Shown here piece after piece: positions 48,400-59,508 of a stretch of DNA of 64,000 nucleotides. Position 1 is the first letter of the stretch; each line of letters begins with the position of its first letter. This DNA is from Phytophthora colocasiae (taxonomy: Eukaryota > Oomycota > Peronosporomycetes > Peronosporales > Peronosporaceae). The notes beneath the pieces are model-generated. The model was not told where the DNA came from and did not search any database. It worked only from the letters and a program-made list of their open reading frames with translations. The stretch is taken from the NCBI GenBank assembly GCA_018806915.1, contig JAGKQI010000105.1, forward strand, positions 2,480,001-2,544,000, written 5' to 3'. Both the position numbers and the translations under genes were made by a program.

Positions 48400-50340
48400 T
48401 CTGGTACACCTTCAGAACCAGGCCATCGTTTCTTGATGATTTGACGGCGGGAAAGAATTCAGGTGCCGAAAGCCACTCCCACTCATTTGAGAACTCGCAC
48501 ACGCATCCGATCAAGCCGCAGAATGAAGGAAGCGACGCCGCTCTAGCGCGCGACATTGACTTTGGACATTTCTGGCAACAATTACGGGGTGTGAGCTGGA
48601 AGACGAAGCGACCTAGTGGGTTATCGCGCCAGTGGACTTAGTCAAGTCCCGATGGCAAAAAGGGTTTGGTTGGCGAGGCTGCTTTCGTTGTATATGTGCT
48701 GGAGACCGGCTTGCTGAGGCGCGAAGAGGGCGCAAGTAGTGAAGACCATGTGGCCGCAGAGGCTAGTGCCGTCGAGGAGACGTACGACAAGGATGAGTCG
48801 TACCGGGCCTCTCCGAGGACGCTGTGACCGCCGGGCAGATCAACACGAGTGCTAATATTTCGCAGAATACACTGGATAACCTGTTCGGGACATCATCAAG
48901 GTCCGACGACGTCGATCTCTCCCAGCATGCAGTAGAGAGGGCGTTTGATGGACCTAAGTGGCCTACAGGATTTTAATAACAGATACGGACTCGTAATATC
49001 GTCGCAATGATCTGCATGCGAGACCGATGATGACGTTGTAGCTGTCGACGGAATGCTGTTTGTAGTACTATAGCCGAACTGAAGCGCATCGTGCGCTGGA
49101 GGACGTGCTTTTGGAAATGAAGTACTACGATGTTACGGATGCCCTACACGACCCTCTCCCACTACAGCTTTTTTTTGTTTTTGGAGGTCAGATGGAGGGC
49201 TCGTGGATCGCAAATGACGCGCATACCGCGCCCAATTGGAAGAGCAAACAGACCACAGATGACAGCATGTGACTGGCATATACAGCGTTTTGAGTCATTT
49301 TTGGAAGTCACCCATATTGCTCCTAGGACTCTTCGTCGCCCGAATGCTGTATCCACAGCGTCGATTTGCTGCCCATTTGTCTAATGTCGAGGGCGGAGCA
49401 GTGCCCGCAGGTACCTTTGAATGATACATGGCACGCAATCGGTGCCAAGATATACTGCGTGACCTGCATTTCACGGACAACGAGATGAAATATCTCGCGA
49501 CAAGCTATGGAAACATCGATCGGTTTTTGACAAGCTTCAGCAGCGTTTCCGAGCTGGTTGGAGTCTCTCTTCGGATTTTTCCTTTGATGAAGATGTTCTT
49601 CCTTCGACTTCCAGGAGATAGACGACTCGTATGTTTATACCAGATAAACCGCATCGCTACGGATCAAACCTGTTTATGTTGTGTGACTCCAGATTGGGTT
49701 ATTGCCACAGATTACTATGTCGTAACTCACGACATTGACTCGCTGACTTAATATGTATGTCGTAAATGACTATATTCAAAACGTACGCGGGTAAGCGTGG
49801 TGGAGATGATGCTACCGCTTTAGTTGACTGGGGCTGCAGCAGTCATCCGTAACCTGAAGATTGCTCTGGATGGCGCAAATAGAAGGCTGTCATGGCATGT
49901 CGTGGTGATTGACAGGTTCTATTTCTCTATCCTCCTAGCAATTGAACTCCTACGCATGAACGTCTACGTGATTGGTATAGTGATGACCAACCGACATCGT
50001 TACAACAATCAAGTCAAAGAATCGCAACAGACCCGCCTTGCCAGTATTCCGAGGGTTCTTTCACGTTTTCCCGTTCGTTGGCCGTCCCCAGTATGACCGC
50101 ATTTCACTGGCGGGATCGAAAGCATGTGCACTACTTGTGCACAGGTGCTACAATGTCTGCAGCAACATTTGGCAGAAAGGTCAAGCAGCTTGAAATTACT
50201 GTGGCATGTCCAGCTGCTGTCCGCGACTATCAACGGGGCATGGACGGACTCGATGTCCATGATCAACTCCGCCTTCAGCAGTATTCGCTCCAGACTTCCA
50301 CCAAGTTTGTCAAGTATTTTAAGAGGCTGTTTTTGTTACG
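48400..50340 (+). pseudogene. PiggyBac-type transposase relic
   Basis: Fragments follow PiggyBac order in + frames: DIDFGHFWQQLRGVSWKTKRPSG (48550-48620), FESFLEVTHIAPRTLRR (49275-49340), YMARNRCQDILRDLHFTDNE (49425-49490), an FMLCDS-type segment near 49668, GAAAVIRNLKIALDG then LSWHVVVIDRFYFSILLAIELL (49830-49960), and CPAAVRDYQRGMDGLDVHDQLRLQQYSLQTS (50208-50300). A roughly 50 bp insertion with an ATGTCGTAA palindrome interrupts it at about 49710. It ends at about 50340, where MULE sequence starts. Confidence 0.78.
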
Positions 50341-51347
50341 TTCTTGCTATACTTTGCCGTGCATTCCGTGATGTCACTGGTAAGCATCTGCGTGTGGGGT
50401 GGGCAATGGGGGATACAGACAGTGCTCAATGGAATGCTCTGAACAAAGCGTTTGGGGATGGTGACGACTTCGAATTCCTAATGTGTTACTTCCACGTTGT
50501 GAAGAAAGTGTACGAGAAGACTCGCGCCATGAGCTCTACTGCTGCTGAGTTAGTTCTCCGCAACATCCACGAGTTGCACTTCTCGCGAGATGATGCAGAA
50601 TATAGGCGCCGTCAGGAAATTGAAGAAACCTGGGCGACTCATGCGGAGCTGACGACCTTTGCTGTGTACTTCAAGAAAGTTTGGCTTAATCCACGAGTGT
50701 GGCGGTGGCAATCGTACCACACGCCAAGTGGATATGCTGCTACCAATAACCACTGCGAGACATTCAATGCGACTATCAAACGTGATGTCACGTTCCGTCG
50801 CAAGCTTAAAATAGAAATGCTGATTGACCAGTTGCTAACACTCCGCCAACGTGAGAGCACACGCTCGCGCACATTTGCCACAACTCCAGCTGTAGATGAC
50901 CGCCTTGTGCGTCGCATACGGGCTCTTGCCCGCGGTGGGTTGCTGCACGAGTACGTGGTGCCACGCCACAACATCACCTTTCTGCTAAATGATACTGGAT
51001 CAAACACCTCGTGTTCAACGTTGCAAGTGATTTCATGCCCTGCTACATGGAAGTTTGATACACCGACGCGTCGCCCACGTGAAGACCTTCCGGTCACAGC
51101 ACAACTCAACGAGGGCACTGCGAGGATGGAGTACATCGACATACCAACGACTGGGTGGAGTGTTGACGTGAATGCACGCAAATGTCCGTGTGGGTTTTGG
51201 GGGAAGTACGGCTGCTGCGTTCATCTTCTCTTCGCACTGGGACAAACTGGCACAATAGACTGCTCCGGTCGTGAGCAGCTTTACTACAGGGGTACAAACA
51301 AGCGGAAGCTGGTCGCCCAACCAACAGTGGTGGCGCCCTGCATCTAG
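50340..51347 (+). pseudogene. MULE transposase, C-terminal half with SWIM zinc finger
   Basis: About 330 codons are open and end at TAG 51345-51347. Sequence starts within the transposase (FRDVTGKHLRVGWAMGDTD), continues through CYFHVVKKVYEKTR and NNHCETFNATIKRD, and has a SWIM zinc finger CPCGFWGKYGCCVHLLFAL (CxCxnCxH) near 51180-51240. These are hallmarks of Mutator-like transposases. The N-terminal half with the first catalytic aspartate is missing. The frame runs on upstream to 50124 only by reading PiggyBac DNA out of register, so that part is not a real protein. The 3' end abuts the Crypton region. Confidence 0.8.
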
Positions 51348-51469
51348 ATTAATGTGTTAGTGTAAAGTTCCACAATAAAAAGCAATAATAACATAACTTG
51401 TAGCAACCTATGTTTCCACAACACGGCAGCGTTTTCAACAGAGTGGTCAGCTCCTTCAGCCATCGGGTA

Positions 51470-52143
51470 GAGTTGATCGGGGGGGGGGGCATACACCTGT
51501 GGATCGTCGTCTGCATCGGAGTTCGTGCGTCCGTAGTCAACGTCTTGCAAATCATCCAGCGACGCAGTGTTGATGCATGCGTCCGCATCTGGAGCAAGCG
51601 AGGCACCAAGCTGATTTTCCTCTCGATGACATCAAGAAGATACCGCGTCACCGTCTCCGCATTCTTACTCGGTGCCCACCCTGCCTATCATTTCACCAGC
51701 TTTAGCGTCCGGCGTCTTTTTTCAGGAGCAAACATGAACCGGTACTGAGCGCCTCCCCGACGAAATCAGTGCGACGTAAACCAGATCTCGTCGCCAAGAA
51801 CACTCCTGTTGATTCCAGCAGCCGCAGCGACGATGTTGAGAACTTGCGTAAAGTTGCTGTCCGTCATTGGTGTGCCCCATTTGATTCCAACTTTGGCAAA
51901 TGGAACCCTGCTGCCTGGAACCCTGCTGCTATTCCAGCCGCACCGCTGTCGCTTCGCTCCACCACGAGGAATCTTCGTCAGCGAGGGGAATGCGAAGTCG
52001 TCACTGCTCCACCTGTGATGTAGCTCCGTCTGTGCGTGGTGGAACCATCGGCTCAGATATGCCAGCGCCTCAGCGGTCTTCTCTTCCTTCGGAAGAAGAT
52101 GCGGTGAGTACGTTCAACTGGCAAGGGGTCATTGTCGGTCTTG
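51470..52143. repeat. Segment duplicated at 63312-64000
   Basis: Base-by-base reading shows two substitutions (near 51496 and 52116) and a poly-G tract of 11 versus a 26 bp G-rich tract as the only differences. The second copy is cut by the window end. It covers the C-terminal part of the tyrosine recombinase. Confidence 0.93.
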
Positions 52144-52818
52144 CGGTCACGGATTGTGAAGCAGCCAAATCGAATCGCGGCACCGGTCTTGCGAGACTTG
52201 CGTTGTAACCTAAGTTGTATGTCACCCTTCTTCATCAGCAGTACTTCGTTGATGTGGCACCGTAGAAGGCGAGAGAGCATACCGCCTAAACCAACAGTCT
52301 CATCGTCTTGTTAAACATCGGGTCCGACTCCAGGAAGGCGATAATCTTTGAGAGCATGGCCAGCGACATCGGGGAGGCGCGCTTGGGGATCCGTTCGCGT
52401 TTCTTCGTTTTACTTAACCCGGCCAGAATCTGCAAGATAGTGGCAGACTTGGCGGGATTACCTCGCGGGGTAAGAGTACCGTCCGCATCCGTGTCGACAA
52501 CCCAGCGATCGTGTGGATGGCCACCCGCGAGCATCTGTGGCTTCGTGTAGTGCCAGCTGATCGCAACACGAAGCTTTTCAGCCGGCCACTGACTTGTGTT
52601 GGCCGTCGCTAGTTGGTGGATGAACGCGCGAGGACTCCTGGGAGCTGCACGAACCTTTGCTTGAGTGGGTCGGGATATCCTTCAGAGATACAGAACGCGG
52701 CGAATCGACGAAGGCTGCCGTTGTAGTCCGTCCGCGTGCGAATATCGAGCCTCTGATCCGCAAGCTTGACCGCGGCGATGGACGCTTGGTACAGGCGACT
52801 GGTTTCTGGAAGCTCCAT
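51490..52818 (-). pseudogene. Crypton-like tyrosine recombinase, disabled
   Basis: Minus strand from the ATG at 52818: RTRTDYNGSLRRFAAFCISEG is an N-terminal SAM-like core-binding domain. After a shift at about 52610, KRERIPKRASPMSLAMLSKI follows, then the catalytic domain. Box I region INEVLLMKKGDI has His where Arg is expected (codon 52256-52254). Near 51780-51640 comes FTSH, a stop, FRRGGAQYRFMFAPEKRR, and the tyrosine in TRYLLDVIER (codon 51642-51640). A TGA sits in the HxxR box (51768-51766), and TGA-TAG replaces what look like two Trp codons (51690-51685). The fold fits Cryptons, DNA transposons that move by tyrosine recombinase and occur in oomycetes. No termini could be defined. Confidence 0.78.
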
Positions 52819-52960
52819 GGTGCGTCACCGAGTGCTGCGGTCTGTGGCGAGATCTGAAGTGAAGGAATTTATCTGTACGGACCCTGTTACAATCGACTTC
52901 AATTGTACTCGCGTACTGCTTTCGTCCCTGAATGTACTTCCATGGTACAGACTTTGGGGG

Positions 52961-54057
52961 CTACTTTACACATCTGCGGTGCTTTGGTTTTGAGGGAATT
53001 TTTTTGTCTTTGCAACAACTGTAAATTTTTAGCCAATCAATTTGCGTCGCACGACAGCTTTGGTCCCTCGCACCATGTGCGTTATACTGCACCAAACAGT
53101 CGTAGTCGAAGATGTGGCTACACTGCGGGCCCTCGAGCTTCGTTCCAGTGATGACGCGCTTACAGACCATACACGTCGGTGGCGCATCTACATGCCTGAC
53201 AACCAAAACCTCGTCATCTTCAACGTCAAGTTGAATTGAAGCTCGGCAGTTGCTGCACCGTGCGTCAATCGCGATTTGTCCCTTCACGCACTCCCGGTGG
53301 TACGGTTGGCGGCAAGTCTCACGCTCATACACCCAAATCTTGCCGTCGAGAGAGGAGAGACAGATGTTGCAGTCTACCACACCGTCTCTCCCTTGCGCAT
53401 TTTCTGTAGCATCTTCAACTCTGTCTTGCCCATCTTCCTCTTGGTTGTCGCCTTGGGCTTGATCATCCTGACTTTCCGGAGGCGGATCGTCCAAATCGAT
53501 CTCATTCCACTCGAAATCAGCAATTTCAAGTAGGTTGTGAACATCTTCACATCGTACAGCAGTTGACGTGTCGTCCGTAACGCCTTCTTGCGCATCAGCG
53601 TCGTAAAGAGGTCATCCAATTGATTCTGCAGCGGTTCTGCCGAACCATATGACACTTCGGGATCCCGGCCGTTGGCCGCAAGGGATGGAGCAGGAGCGTT
53701 CGGCGAGTCTTCCGTCGCATCATCCGGAGCATCATCAGTCGCTTGATCGCGGCGTTGTTGACGCCTCTGGAGGTGCCACAACGCATCCCTCTGGCGCCTA
53801 GAATCAGCAACCTGATTGCGGTGCGCGATACGATCTTCCAGTGGACAACACCGTGCGCCTCGCTGGTGGCGCACGAGATGGTGGCGATTTCCTCTCACCC
53901 ACTGCCAGCATAACTAACACAGCTGACATGGCTGAGATGGAACGCCTCGACAGGATCGTCGCTGATGCAGACGAAGGTGATCGGATCGAGCGAAGTCGTG
54001 GAGACACGTCTCGCAGACGTATTCCGGCGAGTCCGCTAGAAGTTCTGATATATCCAT
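52961..54057 (-). pseudogene. Zinc-finger / tandem-RING gene upstream of the Crypton recombinase
   Basis: ATG at 54057 opens MDISELLADSPEYVCETC, a C2HC finger (CxxC, then H and C at spacing x12 and x4; about 54021-53950), and a second Cys/His-rich stretch interrupted by a TAG (53916-53914). The same frame continues through a basic Arg/Gln helix to 53494, then a shift leads to an acidic linker and two RING-like domains. RING 1 is CNICLSSLDG...CRQPYHREC...CSNC (about 53240-53375). RING 2 is CMVCKRVITG...CSHIFDYDC (about 53085-53190). After CLVQY the sequence diverges from the 63 kb copy, so the end is rearranged. Same strand as the recombinase, about 140 bp upstream. Tandem RINGs usually make ubiquitin or SUMO ligases; here only homology-level inference is possible. 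Confidence 0.65.
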
Positions 54058-54061
54058 ACTA

Positions 54062-54647
54062 AAAATCAAAAAAAAATTAGGTTTTATCAAATTGGATCAA
54101 ATTACAAATGTGTACACCGACGTCGTCGCACGTGCGCTTGGAGGTTGTCGCACCGGGAGATCTGAGCACTTCGCGGGAGGTTCGATAGTGAAACCATGAT
54201 TTTGCGGGCTGCGCGCAGGTGTTGGATTCCACTGGTGCGAAATGTATCCATAAAGCCAGCATAAATAGTGCATAACCCTTCCCCTAAATCTGTATCTCGC
54301 CTACCACTTCAATAGAAAAGCGTCGGAGTCGATAAAAGACAAACTCACCTAGCCCTACCTATAATCGCACACGCTCAACGAAGTGCTACTTCTCGTGTTA
54401 TCTAGCATACTGACTGAGTGTTCTCTGTTTGCGGTTCGCGAAAACGCAACCTGAAGTGGGTGGGTTCAGTTACTTAGTTGGCAAACTGGACAAGCAAAGT
54501 GTCGATGACCATGAAGTATGCATCTCCTTTCGAATGTTATTTGTTTTTCTGGTGACCGGATCTGACCAGCAAAGGTGCGTACAACGTTTGCCTTTTGTGC
54601 ATATATTTTGATCGAGGTGAAAAAATTCTAGTGTTCTCGACAGCTTA
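54062..54647. other. No gene recognised
   Basis: Sequence between the zinc-finger/RING gene and the Harbinger left end. No protein-like frame stands out. TTA at 54645-54647 is the proposed left target-site repeat of the outer Harbinger. Confidence 0.5.
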
Positions 54648-55491
54648 GGGCCATTCTTAACACCGGATCGCGATCTCAAGGGCTAGGGCAGCGCGGCAAA
54701 ATGGCGTTGGCCTGCGATCCGTCTGTTCTTGAACGGATCGCGATTTGGGCAACGGCAACGAGCTCCCGCCAAATAGCAACATGGTGCGGAGCGCCAAGCG
54801 CAAGGAAGCCGGCGACGCTGTTAGCTATTGCTGGTACGGCGGCCATGACAGTGAGATCCAAGTGGACCGTAACGATCGACCTCGCGTCGCTGAAGCAGCC
54901 TGTGCGGCCGCCAACGTCGAAGGACTACAGTAAGTGGAGCCTCGACCAGCTCAAGCTGGAGTGCACGGCGCGCAAGTTGAACGTTATCAAGAACACCAAG
55001 AAGGACGACCGCGTCGCGATACTTGAGGCGTGGGACACCAACAAGGATAGCGTTGAAGCGCTATTGCTGCACCAGCGGAGCCAAGCAAAGGGGGAGAGCC
55101 ACGAGGAAGCCAAGCGCACCAAGGGGTGTATGTTCCGATTGCTGAACGTGCTCATCTCTGATCGATTCTACAAAGCATTTCTTCGAACAAGAAATTATCT
55201 CTCCCGCGAAGAGATTGACCAAGGGGGCTCCACGTTTTGGACAGACGTTGCTGAAGCATTTGGAGCTGACACATGCGACTTTATCACAATAATTTCCGCT
55301 GATTCTATCTTTGAGGACATTAGAGAGGTTGTGCTACGGTAACAAGACTGTGAAAAAGAACTGTGAGCATTCTCATTGGTAGGGTTTGGTCATTACAGAG
55401 TTTTTTGTTCTAGGAAAAGCACGTTAGATGCGTGCTCACTGTGAAGACAAGTTACAACAAATCAGTGGCCACAGTGAGTTTGCAAATTGCA

Positions 55492-56356
55492 ATGCCAAGT
55501 GAGGACAGTTGTGCTGACGGAGACGTCTGTGCAGGCAGCACGAACGTGGCCAAAGCGAAGCGGAAGAAAGCCTTCCGCTTTCTTACATCCAGTGATATTC
55601 TTCTTCTGAAGGAGGTCGTGAAGCATACACCATGGTAGGCAGGGCATGGCGAAACGCAATCCGCTTGGGAACAGGTTGCAAGCGGCATCAAAGCAGCTTT
55701 TCCTGCGTGCACAGCAGACGGGAAAGCTTGCCAGCGCCGGTTCTCTGCGCTTCATGACGCATTTTGCCGCGAAGAGATGGAGTCACTTCGAGCGTCGGGG
55801 ACAGCTGAAGAGTACACTGAGCGCGAGCAACTGCTGACATCTTATAGAGCTGGTAAGAGTATTTTCCTGGGAGATGTCCTAATATGTATACTGCCATCTA
55901 ATATTTTGTGAATAGTTTAATGCTCATGTGCAGGAAAAAGTTGACAAAACTGAAAAAGAGAAGCGCGATTCAGAGACGCGTGAGGGGGCAACCGCCGAGG
56001 TAGTTCGAGATGCTATGGCGGGATTGCGTCTCTCTGGCCCAAACCGTCCCGGTGACGAGCAACAACCAGCTAAAACGGCCTTAAAACACTCAAAACGATC
56101 CCACACCGAGCGTATTTCGGACTATCTTGAAGGGAAAATTGCCGAGCGAAAAAATCGAGCGGAGGAACGGCAGCAACAGCTAGCGTTAGAAGAACGACGC
56201 CTTGCTCTAGGGGAACGTCGCTTGGTCCAAGATCGTGAAAGGCAACGGCAGGACATAGAATGCAACGACCAATTGTTGGCAATGATGGCGTCTCAAATGC
56301 ACACGATGACTAGACTCATTGAGACGATCACAAACGCAAAATTGCCGGCAGAATAA
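55492..56356 (+). pseudogene. Nested Harbinger Myb/SANT-like accessory protein
   Basis: ATG at 55492. A SANT/Myb-like domain follows: FLTSSDILLLKEVVKHTPW, a TAG stop at 55636-55638, then in the same frame SAWEQVASGIKAAFPAC and ACQRRFSALHDAFCREEMESL, ending SGTAEEYTEREQLL (to about 55850). A probable intron (GTAAGA ... GTGCAG, about 55853-55933) leads to a charged coiled coil 55934-56356 (RAEERQQQLALEERRLALGE...), although the phase does not match perfectly. The trihelix-plus-coiled-coil plan fits the DNA-binding partner of Harbinger transposases. Confidence 0.7.
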
Positions 56357-56417
56357 AACCGTTTCTGTTTTATTTTGTGTTATCAGGTGTGTAGGTATTC
56401 GCTTAGACTTGGAACTG

Positions 56418-57430
56418 TCAGACAAAAAACTCTGACGTTTGGCTGCCGTATACGCATGTGTGAACGTTCGAGAGAAACGCTACCATGGTATACATTTTTC
56501 CTAGCCTTTGTAAACGCAGCTTTTGGTTTTTAGCGAAGTCAACAAAAGCCCAGTAACGCATGATCTTGCCGAATCCCCATTCCACGCTAACTCGGACCTC
56601 ACTCATCCGCCTGTTAAATTCTTGCTCGTCGTCGGTAAGGGACGCACCTTTAAAAGGTGCAATAACATGATCTTGTTGACCATAGGCGGGATCACCGTAA
56701 AAGACGTAATGCTTTCCACCAAATTTAAGACTCTCAGATGCAGCCTCTAGAAGGCCACTTTGCTGAAGAATAAAAGCGTCGTGCCGAGTTCCAGCGTAGG
56801 GGCCACTCAAATGGATGATGATTCCATCAGGAGCAATAACGGATTGATATTCAGCGCATGTTTTCGCTTTAAAGAAGCAGCAACGACAAAACATAGTTAG
56901 CATTTAGGCTTTTCAATTTAAAGGCGTACCTTGTGCCCGTTGTAAGCATATTTCTGGTTTTTCAGCGGTCGATACATGTCACGTACTGTGCCGTCAATAA
57001 ATCCGACGCATGTACGGATATGAGCCCCCTTTTCTGAAACGGCCCTCGCATAGGCAAGGAGAGTGGCCTCCGTTAGTCGTTGCGTGTCAAACAACAATAG
57101 GTGGGGAAGTTTTGGTAGAGTTGGTCTAGTACAGCGTTCGAAATTGATGATAACGCCTCCCGTTCACGTCCAAACAGGTCCTTAAGATCATCTAGTCGAG
57201 CTGGATAAGCCATCCTACGCAACAAAATGCACAGAGCCTCGAGAGCAGAAACTCGGTAGCGCTGTGGTGTTGGAAATGGGCCAGGAAGGCGAACGTGCAC
57301 CACAAGCGCCTCGATAACTTCCTTTTCGAAGCGAAATTTGTATTTCCACACGGGGGCAGTAGCTGACTAAGCAAAATTGAACCGGTTTGAGCGCGAGCTC
57401 CTCGTCTTCGGAGCTCCATTCGTCCGCTTG
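56418..57430 (-). pseudogene. Nested Harbinger transposase (DDE_Tnp_4 type)
   Basis: Minus strand: RFEKEVIEALVVHVRLPGPF and YRVSALEALCILLRRMAYP (57073-57351) form the helical N-terminal region. FIDGTVRDMYRP (about 56967-57003) holds the first aspartate, YGDPAYGQ (about 56670-56695) the second and EWGFGKIMRYW (about 56555-56585) the glutamate. A 66 bp intron (GTACGC ... TTAAAG, about 56865-56932) separates the first motif from the rest. Frame changes near 57100 and next to the intron make it non-functional. The DDE spacing fits PIF/Harbinger, consistent with the 3 bp target duplication. Confidence 0.82.
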
Positions 57431-58177
57431 TGAGAAAAATGACACCTACACAACAGTTATGTCTCTACGTTTCCCTGTCAAATCAGATTGTACTTACTGT
57501 ATCTTTTCACAGTAATAGATACAATTGCACAACCTCTCTATTGATGCCTCTTTCGCGATGGTCACTCGCTGCAAAGCTAAAGCGAATGCGGAAGGAGGTC
57601 AGCAGCATCTTTGATAGCGCAGAGGCCAAGTCGAAGGTGTCGGGACAGGGAAGTAATGACTTTTGGGACTTCTGCCGTAGAAGAGCAGATGTGTACAACC
57701 TCGGCCGATGGTGTGAGCATTGGCAAGGCGGAAGAGAGTTTTGCGCTGCGAATCTTTATGTTGAAGACGAAGATGACTCGACGAGGGAAGGGCAGCCGCT
57801 AAGGCAGACCGTGAACCGAAAGCGTCAAAAGACATCGCAGTCATCGGAGATTCTTGAGCGCGTCAGTGCGTTGCTGGGGAATGAGATAACTGACGTAGCT
57901 GCTGTGCAGGAAGACACCTGGAATGAGCAGAGACTATTTATTCGAGAACAACGGACGGCTCAGAATCTTACTACGTTGTACTCCATGCTTGATCACACCG
58001 ACGCGGTCACCAAGCAGCTTTTTGCTAAGCGCCAAGAATATCGGCGACAGGGGACTGCTGAGATCGGTGAAGCTCTCGCAGCACAACAGGAAAAGAAGCA
58101 AACCCTGGAGATCCACAACAGCCAGCTTGAGTGCGAGTTCATGCACGGAATCCAGTAGCGCCTCTATTATAAAACGC

Positions 58178-59460
58178 CTAGCGTACTCGGGGACGACGAA
58201 GGCCAAAGTTTTGGATGTGAGTCATGACAACATCGCGGAGGATACGTCCAAGCGCATCAGGACGCAGGATGTCTGCCTCGGTGGAGTTGTAGCTAGGTTG
58301 ATACCAGCTCTCAGATAGGATGTGATAATCAGCAGTAACTGCGTGTACGCACCTAGCTGCATTTTGGTTCTTGTTGCGCTCATCGATACAGAAATTATGC
58401 AGCTTCGTGCACGTCCTAATCACCTTTTTCACGTTCACAAAGTCGACAACAAGCGGACGCTTGAAAATCTGCCACTTCTTCACCAACAAACCGAACGCCA
58501 TCTCGATCCTAATCCGTTGTTGAGTTAGAAAAAATATATAGCCTGTTGAATGGCACCAACAGCGAGTTCGAGAGAGGGTATGCGTTGTCTCCAATAGTGT
58601 AGAGACCTGTGGGGAGCTCCATGATAGCGTTGCTTAGCTTTCACTTCTTAAATGCGATTGAGTCTCCTACTTTCCCCGGGGAATCGAAGCAATAACCAGT
58701 GAAGCGCGACAACGAGTCACAGATAGTTAACTCCATATCTCTGATAGTGACCAGAGAAAAACGAGGTCACGTCGGGCACCTCATTCGCGCTTTGTGCGCG
58801 AATCTCACACAGCCACCCGTCGATGCACACAACGCATCCAGTCAAAATACTGTCCTTGCTGATTTCGGCAAACTCAAACATGCGCTGCTGCGATTCGGTT
58901 GGAGCGCGGATTCTCAGCTCTTGGCACTGGCAAATGGCGTTCATAACGACATGCATCGCCGTGTAGATGGCAGGGACCGATGTGCCGCCGAGACAACGCG
59001 TCACCTGGTACCCACTTCCTGCAAGCCACACAATTGCTATCGGTAGCATGTTCTCCTGGGTAATTGGGTCCGTTGCGGTGCGGCGGTGGGACTGCAGCTC
59101 ATCCCTGATCAGCGCTGGTCTTATGAATGACAGCAGGAGCTCAAAAGACTCCACGCTTATGCGGTAACAGCGCTGGAATTGGCCTTCCAGCATCAACCTC
59201 TGTTTGTGCACGTCCCAATCCATGCGACGATGCAAGATGCAATTGTCTCGCTCGTCAGGGTCCAGGTCGACTGCAGCAGCTAGCAGGACGAGACGAAGGC
59301 AGCATCGCTGACGAAGGCTATCGCCCTGAAAGTGCTCCATGAACTCCGGCAAATTCATCACTTCACCACTCACGATCCGGCGATCCAGTGCAGGGCGCGA
59401 TCCAAGGGGGGGGGTACACTGGGTTATCCTTTCGGAAATAACCGAATAGGAAGTGGTCAA
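58178..59460 (-). pseudogene. Outer Harbinger transposase
   Basis: Minus strand from about 59460: FMEHFQGDSLRQRCCLRLVLL, YRISVESFELLLSFIRPAL and LPIAIVWLAGSGYQVTRCLGG form the N-terminal helical and HTH region. CVVCIDGWLCEIRA (about 58795-58835) carries the first aspartate. A frame change leads to IGDNAYPLSNS (about 58570-58600), and QQRIRIEMAFGLLVKKW (about 58480-58530) carries the glutamate. A helical tail VVMTHIQNFGLRRPRVR ends at 58178. At least two frame changes. It converges on the accessory gene. Confidence 0.8.
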
Positions 59461-59508
59461 TCAGACATCGAATTTGGGATTGCGAGAACGGCCCTTCAGC
59501 ATCACAGG

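Larger units (their letters stand above)
55322..57539. mobile_element. PIF/Harbinger element (nested), TSD ATT
   Basis: 2218 bp. Identical 13 bp ends AGAGAGGTTGTGC extend as imperfect repeats of about 38 bp that also share ACTGTGAAAA. The triplet ATT flanks it (55319-55321 and 57540-57542). It carries a SANT-type gene (+) and a transposase (-), convergent with about 60 bp between. It interrupts the accessory gene of the outer Harbinger, so it inserted later. Confidence 0.9.
54701..58158 (+). pseudogene. Outer Harbinger accessory protein (SAP/Myb-like), split by nested element
   Basis: The N-terminal part is 54701-55321: WSLDQLKLECTARKLNVIKNTKKDDRVAILEAW resembles a SAP-type DNA-binding motif, followed by a helical domain (CMFRLLNVLISDRFYKAF ... 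FWTDVAEAFG). It stops at the inserted element. The C-terminal part resumes after 57542: KLKRMRKEVSSIFDSAEAKS, VSGQGSNDFWDFC, ANLYVEDEDDSTRE, then a coiled-coil tail to the stop at 58158. A one-base shift is also needed near 57560. PIF/Harbinger elements encode a separate Myb/SANT-type protein that brings the transposase to DNA and the nucleus; this is taken as that partner by position and composition. Confidence 0.7.
54648..59494. mobile_element. PIF/Harbinger element (outer), two convergent genes
   Basis: The ends are inverted GGGCCATTCTTAA / GGGCCGTTCTCGC (left 54648, right ending 59494). The flanking triplets are TTA and TTC, a near match for the 3 bp duplication of this superfamily. It carries a DNA-binding-type accessory gene (+) interrupted by a second Harbinger, and a transposase (-). 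The genes converge at about 58160-58178. Confidence 0.72.

Noticed and set aside
50124..50340. First 70 codons of a 407-codon + frame
   Set aside because: They are PiggyBac sequence read out of register; only the part from about 50340 is MULE protein.
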